Source: Mytilisepta virgata (Eukaryota; Mollusca; Bivalvia; Mytilida; Mytilidae). From it: 64,000 nt of DNA. The stretch is taken from the NCBI GenBank assembly GCA_028015205.1, contig CM051516.1, positions 48,674,230 to 48,738,229 on the forward strand, written 5' to 3'. The translations under genes were made by a program, and so were the position numbers. Each line of letters starts with the position of its first letter. The first letter of the stretch is position 1. This document shows, in pieces, positions 49,301 through 59,151 of the stretch. Under the pieces are notes generated by a model, which had not been told where the DNA came from, ran no database searches, and saw only the letters and a list, made by a program, of their open reading frames with translations.

Positions 49301-52300
49301 CCATGAGTCACTGGAACAGTATGGAATATATCTGAAATTATATAAGCATATCAACTTTACTCATATAGTATAGGACAAATAATTCTGTAAAAATTACAAT
49401 AAAAATGATTTCGAAGCGATTTTTAAAAAAAGTTATAATATAGTGAATACTTTATTTCCTTTTTTATTTTACATACATTATTTAGCTTAAAGCTGCCCTT
49501 ACAAGTCAGCATCAGGTACTGAATTATTATTAATGAAGAACCATTCGAAGTACTTGATTTTGAAACTGTAAATATTGAAAATAAGAGCAAGACGAACGTT
49601 AGGCTAGTGTGCATCAGAAAGTAAGTCTTTGCCCGCAATACTGGTATATAATATAAAAAGTAAGTGAATAGTGTCTTTATTGTTGTTCTTCATCTTCAGG
49701 TCAATGTCAGGGTCTTCAACATTGAGTCATACCTTACAGCAAGATCAATTCATTATTTCAAATATCAAGACTCTCTAAAGACTGCTATTTTCGTGTATAT
49801 TTTTACCAGCCAAATATGCCTTGTGGGCGGGACTTAATCTGAGATATGATTTGGTTTGGATCATATGCATGTGCATTATTATGAAATAGGCGTGGCTAAT
49901 TATTGTCACGTGATTCCTCAGCCATTTAAATAAGTGCGACTCGGCTTATTTGTCGCCTTCCAATCCGACATACTACTACTACTTATTTGTGAAAAATAGT
50001 CAAATTATTTAACCTGTTATTGCGCGCCATTCAGAGTAATAATAACAAAACTTCACTTCGGGTTGTGCATAATACCTTCTAACCTTGCATGGCATATTTT
50101 GACATGTTAAATGAAAAAAAAACAAAATTTTTGCAGAAATATTATTTACTATAAATGTATCTAATGTTAATAACTTCATAATAATGTTACAATATATGTA
50201 GATTTTGTAATTTTGATTGACCCTTCTGGGTGTAAATTCAAGTAAAGATTATTTATATAAATGTTGATATTAGAAAATAAATAAAGACTTACACCATATT
50301 TGCATTGAAATAGTAGGAATTTTCTTTTGGATCCCACGACAGTAGACCATTAGCTGGAAATGAAAATGAAATAAACAATTGAAAAAAAAAAACAATGTAG
50401 ACAGGTTACACCTGGTATACGATGTCTCATGACGAAACTATATGTATTATTCTTCAACAAAGTTGACAAGTAAGAAAAAATTCTTACCGCTGTAACCTCT
50501 ATAGAGAAACTGACAAGAACATTTATCAGCCTTTTACAAAAATTTTCAATTATTCTTTACGTCAAGGAATAGTTCCTTCCATGTGGAAAGTTTCTAATAT
50601 ATGTCCAGTGTTTAAAAATGGGGACCGACAAAATATTTCTAATTATAGACCGATTGCTCTATTGTCCTCTATATCTAAATGCCTCGAGAAAATAGTATTT
50701 AAGCGCTTATATGATCATTGCTCGGAGAACCATTTACTCATAGAAAATAACAGTGGTTTTAAGAAAAATGATTCTACTGTAAATCAGTTGGTAAATGTAA
50801 CTCATAATATTTATAAAAGTATAGATGAGGGAAAAGATGTTTGTGTTGTGTTTTTGGATATATCAAAAGCTTTTGACAAAGTCTGGCACGAAGGACTTCT
50901 TTTTAAATTACGACAATTTGGGGTGGGTGGAAATGTCATAAACTGGCTTCAAGATTATTTAAGTGGTAGGTCCCAGAAAGTTGTGATAAACGGTAAAAGT
51001 TCTACCGCTCATTTAATCTCTGCAGGAGTTCCTCAAGGGTCTATCCTTGGACCGCTTTTGTTTTTAGTATACCTGAATGATATAAATAATGATATTCGCA
51101 GTGAAATCAAATTATTTGCAGATGATACGTCTCTACTTAGAAAAATTGTGAATAATCAAGACATTAATGAGATAAACACTGATCTTGAAAAACTCAGCAG
51201 ATGGTCAGAGCAATGGAGGATTACGTTTAATGCATCTAAAACAAAGTTTTTAATATTTTCAAAAAAGTTAATTAAACATTGTTATCCACCATTATTTCTA
51301 AAAGGTGTGAAACTACAAGAAGTTAATGAACATAAACATCTCGGTATATATCTGTCTAAAAATCTCTCTTGGCATACTCATATCCTTGAGATGTCAAAAA
51401 AGGCACACAAACGTCTAGATATCATGACGCGCGTTAAACGGTATCTACCTCGTATATGTCTTGAAAAATTATATAAAACAATGATTAGACCGATCTTTGA
51501 CTACGCTGATGTTATTTATGATAGCTGTACAAAATACGAGTCCGATCTATTGGAAAAAGTTCAGCGCCGTGCGTCAATACTTATTACAGGTGCGTTTAAA
51601 ATTACTAAAAACGATAACCTTCTGAAAGAATTAAACTTGGTACGATTGAAAGATCGACGAAAAATTAACCGTCTCGTACTATTATACAAGATTAAAAATG
51701 GGAAATGTCCCAATTACTTAAGGGATACTTATCCCCTCGTGAACCATAACACGCAAAATTATAATTTTCGGAGGGTTCATTATATAATCCAACCTCCATC
51801 GAGAACTGTTGCTTTCTCATCGTCCTTTCTCCCAGCCACTATCAGAGACTGGAATTCCTTACCATTAGAAATACAGGAATCTACATCCATAAATATGTTC
51901 AAGGAAAAGTTGTTAAATGTTTTGATTCCCGAGTCTTCCCCTAAATATTTCTCATTTGGCAATGGAATTGGTAAAATTTATCATACTCGATTACGACTTG
52001 GTCTAAGTGGTTTAAACGATCATTTATTTCACTATAATTTACTCCCTTTTCGAAATTGTAATCGATGTGACCTGGGTACCGCGGAAACCACTGATCACTA
52101 TTTATTACTATGTCCTGCTTACAATAAATTAAGGAAAGATTTATTTTGTGAGTTGAAACAAATTTTGTGTCCTGGGGTTGATTTCAGTTTGTTTGTGAAA
52201 AACTGTAAAGAATATATCGTAAACATACTTTTGTGTGGCAGTGTTGATCTCTCCTTAGAATATAATCTAAAAGTATTTTACAATGTATTTGAATTTCTTG

Positions 52301-55300
52301 TAAAGAGTAAGAGGTTCTGCACGTAATTAAAACATAAACATGCACATATATATTTTCATATATATTTTTGTATCACTTTATAACTTAACATATAGTATGT
52401 TGTTAACATAATTATGTATGCTATTTGTAGAATTTTATTTCTTTTTCTTATTTTCTTTTCTGTCATTGTCTTTAACTTATATTATTATTTATCTGTTTGT
52501 TGTTTTTGTATATATGTTGAGGAGAGCTACTAGTGGCCTTGTGGCTGTTAGCAATCCTCTATAAATAAATAAAGCATTAAATTAAAGAACATGTAATAAG
52601 ACATTAAATGTAGGTGGGCTTCAAACACACGAGTAAATGATTGAATACTGCCGTATAACACAAAAGACAAGGTATATAAGTTAACCAATCCCCTTTTTGT
52701 TGTTATTTGTATTTTAATGCTCTTTTCTGAATAAAATATATTTACACTTAGGTAACTGAGCTTTACTGCTTGTCATGGTTTGTAAGAATTAATTTTAAAA
52801 GCTGTCAGTGGCCGTTCTTGCCTATAAATTCTTGCAATTATATCTAATGTTGATATTTCGATGAATTTGTTTTATATACAGATTTCATTGACGGAATTGT
52901 TAAAAGCCGAAATAACAGCCAATAATTTTGTAATATAGATTACACAACAATCAATAGTTAGGCCGAAACCTATCTGATGGTGATGTCATCTCTTTAATAC
53001 GGAGATATTCATGTATTATTTTGTTCTACATGTATATATTTTACATATATACAATTGTATGACATAACTCTGTCATATCTTTTTCTTTCTTTCTTTGATT
53101 CATGTGTTATTAATTAGAAACGAAATGAGATACGAGGTAAATATTGATGATATAAGAAACACTGAAAACGTAATCCGAAAATGCACAAAAAGAGCTCGTC
53201 GTTAACCATCAACACAATGCATATACCCGTAACACACCATAAGTTTTTGATTACCCTACTCAGTGTAAAAATGGATAAATGAATTCTTTGTTACCAATTT
53301 TGATTCAGAAGATGTGAACATTTCGTCGATTTACGACTCATCAGTTCAGCTCAAGGTCTGAAATTTTGCAAAAAAAATCAATAATCCAAAAAAGTTGAAG
53401 GGCAATTCAAATATGCCAAAAAGTAACAAAATGGTAAAGCCAAAACCAAAAATGACAGAACTATGCAAGAGGGAGACTACTACTACTTATAGTCTTCACA
53501 AATTAAAATTTCTAATAAGTTAAATTTAAAGTATGAATTTCGGGCTAATACCGAAATATTTTTCCATAACATTTTTGTTGTTGTTAATTCAATCATTACT
53601 GTTCCTCCTTTTTTTAAGATTATAGAGAATTTTTAAAGTCCTATTCGGGGCCTCGGTGACCGAGTGGTCTAGGTAGTTCGTCATGACTACTAATGATCAC
53701 TAGCCTGTCAACACTGAGGTTGTGAGTTCGAATCTCTCCTGTGGCGGGGTATATTCGACTCCGATCTAAATTGACAAGGATTGTCAATTTTCCAACCGAA
53801 GGTCGGTGGTTCTCTCCGGGTACTCCGGCTTCCTCCACCAATAATAACTGGCCACCACGAAATAGCCAAATGTGCTGAAAACGGCGTAAAACCCAAACTA
53901 AACTAAATGAACTAAGTCCTATTCTGCACGGAAATTCGTTAAGTATCATAGTTGACGTCATTATATATTTGAAATCTTCACCAATATTACACGTGCCTTT
54001 CAAGATAAAGTATAACAAATATCACAATTTAATCAGTTAAATAAGACATGTTGAAAATATTATCTGAAAAAAAGTTAACGCAGTAAAGATAGGACGATTT
54101 GAACCTATTACTTCGTGATTTATTCATCTACGTTTAGTTAAGCCAAATGATACCTGTTTATTTACTGATTCTCTTTAAGACCACACTGATGAGAGCCTTT
54201 GAAGTTGATAACAATATCTATTATGTTAATTAACCCTGATTAAATACAACTAAAGTAATTAGATTTCCTTGTACAAAGCTCTATCCTTTATTTTGCTTAA
54301 TGTAAAGTTGATATCTACACTTTAAAGCTTGTTTGTTGTAAGGCGGAATGACATAAATAGTTCTTATACGCTTTTTTCTGACCATCTGGATTATTGGAGA
54401 AAGTTCAGAAAAGAACTTTAGTGCATTTTGTTAAAGTGACAAATAGAGGGGAGAGTTAAAAACACAAAATATATCTATAAAAAAAATGGCAATGACACAA
54501 TCTGGAATCTACCATTGACACTCCTTCATAAAAGATGATAAAATTTTTATAAGTTCCTGAAACACTTGTAACATATAGAAAAATAAAGACAGAATGCTGT
54601 TGAACCATATATGTATAAATTGCACAATTCTGAATTTATATATCTCTTAATTTGTAAAATTAGGATTAGTGTGACCATTTCCTCGAAATCGAAAGAGGAA
54701 GATACAAAAAAAAAATGAAAGAAAAAGAAAACAGTTTTGTAAAACTTGTCAGTACAAGGTTGTAGATGGGATTCATTTTTTCCATAACTGTTCTTTAAAT
54801 TCTGAACTAAGAGAAACATAATTGAAAAATTGTGAAAAATACTATAATAATTTTTCTAACGTAGACGGTAAACCTAAACTTATCATACTATTAACAGATT
54901 AAAGTCTTATGGTTTACGTTAGTCCTCATCAAAAAGTCTTTGTTAATGAGGAAAGCAGACTGAATACTTCATTGTTAGATTTGATTCTGTTTTTGATGTT
55001 TTATTATTGTTTGTTTGTATGCCTTCAACCCTTTCTGGGTATAATTGTGCTGAATAAAGATATTAGATGTAGTATCTAGCAATTACATGCTGCATGAGCA
55101 ACCACCCCCACGTAAAACGAATGAAAACCGGGCCTCCATCTTAACCGTAAGTCTAATGTAGTACATATATTATATGTAAGGCAAAAATCGTATATTACTA
55201 AGATTTTTTTGTGAAACAGGGCCCCGAATAAGAGAATTGTCATTATTGGGATAGAATACAAAATACACGCGAACAACACACTATTGTTGTTCTTCATCCT

Positions 55301-57257
55301 ATTGTTACTGTGGATAAAATCCATCACTTATTCTTACAGTAATCCAGTTAAAATGTTATAATTTAAAATTGCTTTTTGGATTTTGACAAAACTGGGAATC
55401 AGACATTTACATAACTGTTTGTTTTATTGAAAGAATATGAAAATCTTATTAGATTCCGTGCATATAGGAAAAATATTTTATTCAGCAGACTAAATGAATA
55501 GAATCCAAACAGTCAGGATAGATAAAAAAAAATCTGATTACTTATCGCCATTAAAGATAATCAAATTATTATCTTGTTTAACGGTTTTAGTTAATCTGTT
55601 AAAGTCTTTTTCTAAGGGTGGTCTATAAACGAACCAGAAGCCGTTTATTATTATTTTCCTGTGGAATGTCATAGAGCCAAATAATAATTCAAATGGAAGT
55701 TTAATGACAAAACATAATCTTAAATGGTTTTCGGTTTTATTGCTTTTTTTCTGACAAGAAAATCATATATCTTGATCGGTTTCATAAAATATTTATATAT
55801 TTGTTATATTTAACAACGAAATACTTTTGGTATTTTGGCGTTTGAATCTGCTTTATGATATATTTCGTTTTGGGTCTGCCAAATTTTCGGCTTTGAGCGC
55901 TTTTGACGAGACGTAACTTGTAGGAATATATACCATAAAATAAAACTAATTTATTGTTTACTATGTAAATTACTACAGAGATTATGCTCATATTGGATAT
56001 CTGATCTTATACGTGTAAAGATGAAACAAAAGTATGCTGAATAATTCTCACTTCTTTTAATTTTTATTCTAATTTTAAATAAAATATTATCTAAATTGGA
56101 CCCTTTGTATAGTTACATGTCTTTGGTCTATCAAAGCAATACAAACAAAATCGTTTAATTTAAATGATCAAGTTTAATTCAAATCTTTTATAAATATGGA
56201 CCTCAATCCATATTGGTTTTTGAAGCAATATAAAAGTCTTTGATTTTAACTTTTGATGATTAAAGATATTAAGAAGATATTTCAATTAGATCTCTTATGA
56301 TCTTAAGTTTGTGATTTTGTGACCTCTAGGGTTTTCGATAAAGCTTTTTACCTTTTAAGTCGATTTACGAGCTTACCTCTCCGCAGGTGCGGCCAGCTTT
56401 TGCTACTCATAACAGATCTCATGCCACTGTTTTCCCATCTCATTCTACAGCTTAAATCGTCAAAACAATACCAACCACCTGCCAATCAATTCAAATATCA
56501 AAAGAAATTACGATCAAATGAAATTCAAATATAAATGAAAAAAATCATATCTTTTAGGTATGAAATATTAATGGATATAAAGAAGACATTTGGTCCCTTA
56601 ACAGTTTTCGTCATAGTCATTTATTTTTTGGTATACGACACTAGTCGGTGGATACAAAATCTCCAAATCACACCTTAAATAGAATTGAACTCATTTGCTG
56701 TTTTGAGAGGATGTCATAGTCTCATCATAAAAACTTATCATTCATATTTTGTAGTTTTATTATTTCATCTGAAAGGATACTCTTTGGGTGTTGTTTGATG
56801 TCATCCAAACTATTTCGAAACCCGAAAAAAGTTTGGTGCAATTTGAAAATTCCTGTATGTATATTTTTAACAAAATGAGAATTGTGTGAAGCTTTTTAGA
56901 ATGGTTTTTTAATTTTATTTGTTCTCTTTTTTAAAATTTTGACTCTTTTTCTTTTTTCTTTTTTTTTTGGGGGGGGGGGTATTCCTTTGAAATTTGTGCA
57001 ATTTCACCATTTGTAACAAAATAACTATTCAATTAACGACGGTTCTACTTTTAATAAAGAATTATTTTCATGTAATTTCGATAAACAAATGCAAAATATA
57101 ACAATCTCTTAATTTCTATGTAGGCAAATATTTCTTCAGAAAAAATACATATTTTAATATATATTTTTACGTCATAAAGTTTATAAAGTCGATAGGAAAC
57201 CAACCTTCCAGAAAAACAATCCACTTTTTACTACCATACGATTTTCTCAAATAATAC
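37018..57257 (-). CDS. NOTUM: NOTUM, extracellular palmitoleoyl-protein carboxylesterase (5' end not found)
   Basis: Minus-strand exons in order: 57205-57257, 56377-56478, 50293-50353, 49273-49331, 48813-48918, 48162-48350, 45792-45892, 44513-44681, 44037-44084, 40117-40227, 38768-38949, 37018-37304. All introns are GT-AG and all phases join into one frame of about 488 residues ending in TAG. It removes palmitoleate from Wnt ligands outside the cell. Visible family motifs: FLEGGWYCF, IPYCSSDSW, the nucleophile Ser in AGSSAGGTG, DSGWF, LFDEAQ (Asp), FAPACLSH (His), and the C-terminal Cys-rich CPLPQWCNSFC. Human residues S232, D340 and H389 are the equivalents (from memory). The signal peptide and about 100 N-terminal residues are missing. 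Relative to vertebrates, one exon adds a Lys/Arg-rich insert. The introns carry a LINE, a SINE, a hammerhead and a satellite. Confidence 0.92.
37305..38767. other. NOTUM last intron, with a hammerhead-like or Penelope-like trace
   Basis: The only notable text is near 37,495-37,530 (cctgaggaaggccatattga, then ccgaaacgttt). It resembles the CTGANGA...GAAA repeat ends found in many animal retroelements, but its stems do not form a clean hammerhead. The rest is AT-rich with no exon. Confidence 0.35.
38768..38949 (-). CDS. NOTUM: NOTUM polybasic exon
   Basis: 182 bases, phase-matched to both neighbours (AG|T in front, G|GT behind), donor AAAAAAG|GTAAGA. It encodes a Ser/Pro-rich lead (SIPQSYPLLKDGPSTSS) and then 44 residues of which 35 are Lys or Arg, ending in RIRKKNRKK. 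The next exon continues with GGKKKRRRSQRS. Vertebrate NOTUM has only a short linker here. On an extracellular enzyme such a stretch could bind heparan-sulfate chains of glypicans; an internal-localisation signal or a furin-sensitive linker are alternatives. The acceptor (tgtattacag) has a weak pyrimidine tract. Confidence 0.75.
39530..40135 (-). repeat. Diverged ~50-bp repeats containing copies of the NOTUM splice donor
   Basis: On the minus strand the end of exon 40117-40227 and its donor read tctaatccgag|gtatgtatca. Similar text recurs at about 40,020 (tctaatccgaggtaaatatc), 39,920 (ctaatcgacgtaggtatcac) and 39,545 (taatccgaggtacgtattac), plus a weaker copy near 40,065. The real donor thus sits in a degenerate minisatellite. 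Confidence 0.65.
39590..39745. repeat. MITE-like palindrome
   Basis: atacatggccaaaccaatat, then cacatgctatatca pairs with tgatttagcatgtgatatag, then gtctgaccatgt in inverse. A related element occurs at 44,985-45,110. Confidence 0.7.
40117..40227 (-). CDS. NOTUM: NOTUM exon encoding the CW motif region
   Basis: Encodes RNWQSVSVNGVTLAQSIYCW followed by ENNFNKDKC. It aligns with the vertebrate segment between the catalytic His and the Cys-rich tail (HWTDVQVKGT...LHCWD). Phase 1 base in, 2 bases out. Confidence 0.82.
40349..43553. mobile_element. 3.2-kb composite satellite with inverted ends, inside a NOTUM intron
   Basis: The left end atgtctcccaaacgaag (40,353) and right end cttcgtttgggagacat (to 43,553) are inverted repeats. 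Inside are about 17 copies of a 135-137-bp unit (marker gtcatgccccacccc). They are interrupted by three copies of a ~240-bp block starting agacggaatc (40,491, 41,458, 42,597). The last two blocks, about 1.14 kb apart, show a higher-order repeat. The blocks carry the hairpin ccccgccacacgaagtggcg. Minus frames of repeated 45-residue units are by-products of a period divisible by three. This looks like a non-autonomous transposon that expanded internally. Confidence 0.85.
44037..44084 (-). CDS. NOTUM: NOTUM exon with the catalytic histidine
   Basis: 48 bases encode AVFAPACLSHVLLTK. The His of ACLSH is the third member of the catalytic triad. Acceptor gtatttttcag, donor AAAAAG|GTAATT. Confidence 0.85.
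44513..44681 (-). CDS. NOTUM: NOTUM exon with the catalytic aspartate
   Basis: 169 bases, including PVFIVQYLFDEAQITVNN. The Asp of FDEAQ is the triad acid. The rest (QYLHNLGEEVKKSLKNV) aligns with the following helix of the vertebrate enzyme. Confidence 0.88.
44771..45120. repeat. Nested palindromic MITE in a NOTUM intron
   Basis: The inner pair acaggggcccgacttctgga / tccagaagtcgggcccctgt (about 44,797 and 44,970) is almost perfect. Outer text aatacatgttcaaac pairs with gtttgaccatgtatt near 45,090. Between them, atatcacatgctatatcaa and its inverse match the element at 39.6 kb. Confidence 0.8.
45430..45775. repeat. Repeat with recurring CCATATCA/TGATATGG motifs
   Basis: It begins tgatacagccggaagtgaac and contains several ccatatca and tgatatgg motifs in both orientations. 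The start resembles 60,396 (tgttacgaccggaagtggat), so a dispersed family is likely. It lies directly next to NOTUM exon 45792-45892. Confidence 0.5.
45792..45892 (-). CDS. NOTUM: NOTUM exon (WKGNVPEAC segment)
   Basis: 101 bases encode LWKGNVPEACRKQYPEGEEW, then KCYFGYRMYPTL. This is a conserved block following the active-site Ser exon. The Cys residues in EAC and KCYF match conserved cysteines. Confidence 0.88.
45893..48161. other. NOTUM intron, no extra gene seen
   Basis: Open frames near 46,683-46,931 (-), 46,936-47,118 (+) and 47,879-48,076 (-) show no motifs or splice context. Confidence 0.5.
48162..48350 (-). CDS. NOTUM: NOTUM exon downstream of the nucleophile serine
   Basis: 189 bases. 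The first base completes the Ser codon AG|T of the GSSAGG motif, so the nucleophile elbow is split by the intron. It continues AGGTGVLMNLDRVADLM, then VRGIADSGWFIDIPQF. The upstream in-frame ATG at 48,359-48,361 is intronic. Confidence 0.92.
48813..48918 (-). CDS. NOTUM: NOTUM exon ending at the active-site motif
   Basis: 106 bases encode GSFAFLGSYILEEVIKEI, then RGLRKAQRLILAGS and two bases of Ser. Acceptor ctttttttttcag, donor GCAG|GTAATA. Confidence 0.9.
49273..49331 (-). CDS. NOTUM: NOTUM exon (IPYCSSDSW)
   Basis: 59 bases encode YIPYCSSDSWTGTTFNTGK. IPYCSSD is highly conserved in the family and contributes to the oxyanion-side wall of the pocket. Confidence 0.88.
50293..50353 (-). CDS. 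NOTUM: NOTUM exon (NGLLSWDPKENSYYFNANM)
   Basis: 61 bases. They match the vertebrate GILSSQPEENPYWWNANM block. Acceptor tcatttccag, donor GGT|GTAAGT. Confidence 0.88.
50521..52590 (+). mobile_element. 5'-truncated LINE (non-LTR retrotransposon) with intact RT frame
   Basis: An uninterrupted frame runs from within the RT domain to TAA at 52,324-52,326. Homology is visible from about 50,524, upstream of the first Met at 50,581. From that Met: PVFKNGD near residue 9, SNYRPIALLSS at 20-30, FLDISKAFD (catalytic Asp 93), VPQGSILGPLLF at 150-161, FADD (179-182, catalytic), then a thumb region and a C-terminal C-x2-C...H...C knuckle (CNRC...TTDHYLLLC). The endonuclease is missing, so the copy is dead on arrival. 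The 3' part ends in aataaataaag-type text near 52,590. It looks Jockey/CR1-like. It lies in a NOTUM intron, antisense to the gene. Confidence 0.88.
53301..53350 (-). ncRNA. Hammerhead ribozyme motif in a NOTUM intron, gene-sense
   Basis: On the minus strand: CTGATGA (53,344-53,338), stem II GTCG/CGAC around TAAAT with all four Watson-Crick pairs, GAAA, a short stem III ATG/CAT with cleavage triplet ATC, and stem I starting GAA/TTC with a mismatch further out. All core residues are present. Stem I and stem III are short, as in minimal hammerheads described for Penelope-like and bivalve repeats. Confidence 0.6.
53649..53910 (+). repeat. Full-length tRNA-derived SINE with target-site duplication
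   Basis: The head ggcctcggtgaccgagtggt contains a good A box (tgaccgagtgg); the B box is ggttgtgagttcgaatc. The central domain is ggtggttctctccgggtact, then ccggcttcctccacc, and the tail is cgtaaaacccaaactaaact. AAGTCCTATTC flanks it at 53,636-53,646 and 53,914-53,924, an 11-bp target-site duplication, so insertion was comparatively recent. Confidence 0.93.
55860..55940 (+). repeat. Decayed hammerhead-type repeat
   Basis: ctgccaaattttcggctttg, then agcgcttttgacgagacgta matches the text before and around the hammerheads at 10-11 kb (ccaaatgtttcggttttaat), but the core reads TTGACGA and GGAATA instead of CTGATGA and GAAA. Probably an inactive relative. Confidence 0.5.
56377..56478 (-). CDS. 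NOTUM: NOTUM exon (GWYCFDDLSC)
   Basis: 102 bases encode GWYCFDDLSCRMRWENSGM, then RSVMSSKSWPHLRR. GGWYC is diagnostic of the family. Acceptor gattggcag, donor GAGAG|GTAAGC. Confidence 0.9.
57205..57257 (-). CDS. NOTUM: Most 5' NOTUM exon recovered
   Basis: 53 bases encode YYLRKSYGSKKWIVFLE plus one base, joining to GGWYC. Acceptor gaaatctctttcag. The preceding exon should end with two bases and encode a CNDGSxAG-type segment and, further up, the signal peptide. I searched 57,258-64,000 by eye and did not find it. Confidence 0.88.
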
Positions 57258-58691
57258 CTGAAAGAGATTTCATAAAGTTAATAATACGGAAATAACATTT
57301 TTATACATCACTTAAATATAAACTTGATCAAAGATCTCAACACATAAATAGCTGTAATATGTTCATTGAGAAAATGAATTAGAAACTGTCAATCAGAATG
57401 TTATGAATGACCCAGAGGTCAAGTTGTGTATTTATGTTGATGGATAAAAGTGCTCTTTAATACGATTTTATATCCCTGTTATGTTTGATAGTATTTTTAA
57501 AGCCATAAATCTATACGGAGAATAAATCGAGAAACATTTCCGTGCTTTACATTTTTACGCGGAATTTTAGTTCAGTTTAAGTAAAACATGCTTTAATGTA
57601 ATTAATATTGTGCCGTTTTCCTCTAATTTCTGCAACAGCATGCTTTGATCTTCATACAAGTCGTAAGACAAAAGGCTTAAGAACTCAATGTTCAGTAACA
57701 TATCGATATTAATTGTGATATAAGGGATGGAAATAAAATTGTACAAAAATCAATACAGGTTCCTTCAAAAATAACAGCATAATTATGTGAAAATGAAAAG
57801 CATGGAAAAGATATGTTCCCATGGCCGTTCATGACGGAAAATATCTGGGGATGGGATTTTGCTAAAAGAAAAATCTAGACGTATCTATATTTTTGAATTT
57901 ACACACATTTTTCAACGTTGGCGTCAAATAATTTATCTTGTATGCTTCGGCGGACTTACTATTAAATTCAGTCCAATATGGAGCAAGCCTTACATTCGTC
58001 CCTCAAGAAGATGGATGTGGCCGGTGATTTTTTATTTTGTACTTTGTGTCCTTATCCCTATCTGCACTTATGATTGTGAGAATGTAATGGTATGCGTAAG
58101 CGTCAATAAATACTTAACATGAGAAAATTAATTACATAATATAAAAGACGATTCAGACCCAAGAACAATAACTAATGGAATAGAAAATACAAAAAAAATG
58201 AAAAAAAAACTAATAAGATAATATGGAAAAACTTGCAATAAGGACACCTACAAAATACCTTGGACTTAATCAGGTGCCACCTGTTCAAGTCTGCATAACT
58301 AAGGTAAAATTTACTGCGACGCATATACTGTATATCGCTAGTACATACTAACAGTACTATGTCTGACATGCATGGTACCTAATGTTACCCGTGTAAAACA
58401 CAAATATTAATACTACTTTTAATGAAACAAATTAATCTTGGTATGTTGCACATTCATATTGCATATTTTCTATATCTACAATAAAATATAAGTAATTGTT
58501 CTACGTAGAAGGATGCGAAGGAGATCACAACAACAATTACTAAACACTATGAGGTCGGCAAACATCAAAGCAAAGAAAATAATTTGTCAGAGAATAGCGA
58601 CTGAATAATAATATACATTCTCTTTGAAGTCGGCAAACATCAAACGCTAATTAGTACATACCCCCTATAATGCTAAGACTGTAGTACTTAC

Positions 58692-58785
58692 TATCGCAAG
58701 GATTCGTTATGAAAACGCTGTCAGAATTTTCACTACGTGATAGCTTTAGAACGATTAAAGGTTCAAAGAAATTTTTTGATATTAT
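58692..58785 (-). CDS. Unassigned exon-like frame
   Basis: Acceptor attttccag and donor GATA|GTAAGT bracket 94 open bases (IISKNFFEPLIVLKLSRSEN then SDSVFITNPCD). It would follow the frame at 61299-61380 in phase 0. It leaves one base, which does not join NOTUM exon 57205-57257. I do not recognise it. Confidence 0.28.
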
Positions 58786-58935
58786 CTGGAAAATACCTTT
58801 TGTATTCGTACTTGCTATGCTTATGTTTTGATAACAAATATTTTGAATTGGCCTTATGTTTCATTGTGAATAAATTATAACTGTTTCCTGACAGAAGAAC
58901 TTATAGAAAGAAATGTAATTGTACATGCATCTATA

Positions 58936-59151
58936 GACTTGCTTCGAGTCACTCTCTAATAATTAATATAAGTATTTTTATATATCAGTCTATATTATCT
59001 GCTGTCTATAATGATAACAATTATATACTGACTGCAGCATTCAGTAGAATTGTTGTCAGTATAAACATTGTTATCAGTATAGACCACAGATAATATAGAC
59101 TGATATATTAAAATACTAAATAATTATTAGAGAGGGACTTGTAGCAAGTCT
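58936..59151. repeat. Long foldback MITE
   Basis: The arm gacttgcttcgag...tcagtctatattatctg (58,936-59,001) pairs with cagataatatagactgatat...caagtc (59,088-59,151). The ends are gacttgct / agcaagtc-like, and internal shorter arms flank the centre. Confidence 0.82.

Noticed and set aside
53641..54018. 125-codon minus-strand frame ending in a THNLSVDRL-type peptide
   Set aside because: It is the antisense reading of the SINE at 53,649-53,910.
57859..58122. 87-codon plus-strand frame with hydrophobic stretches
   Set aside because: No family motif, splice context or codon signal; probably chance in AT-rich sequence.
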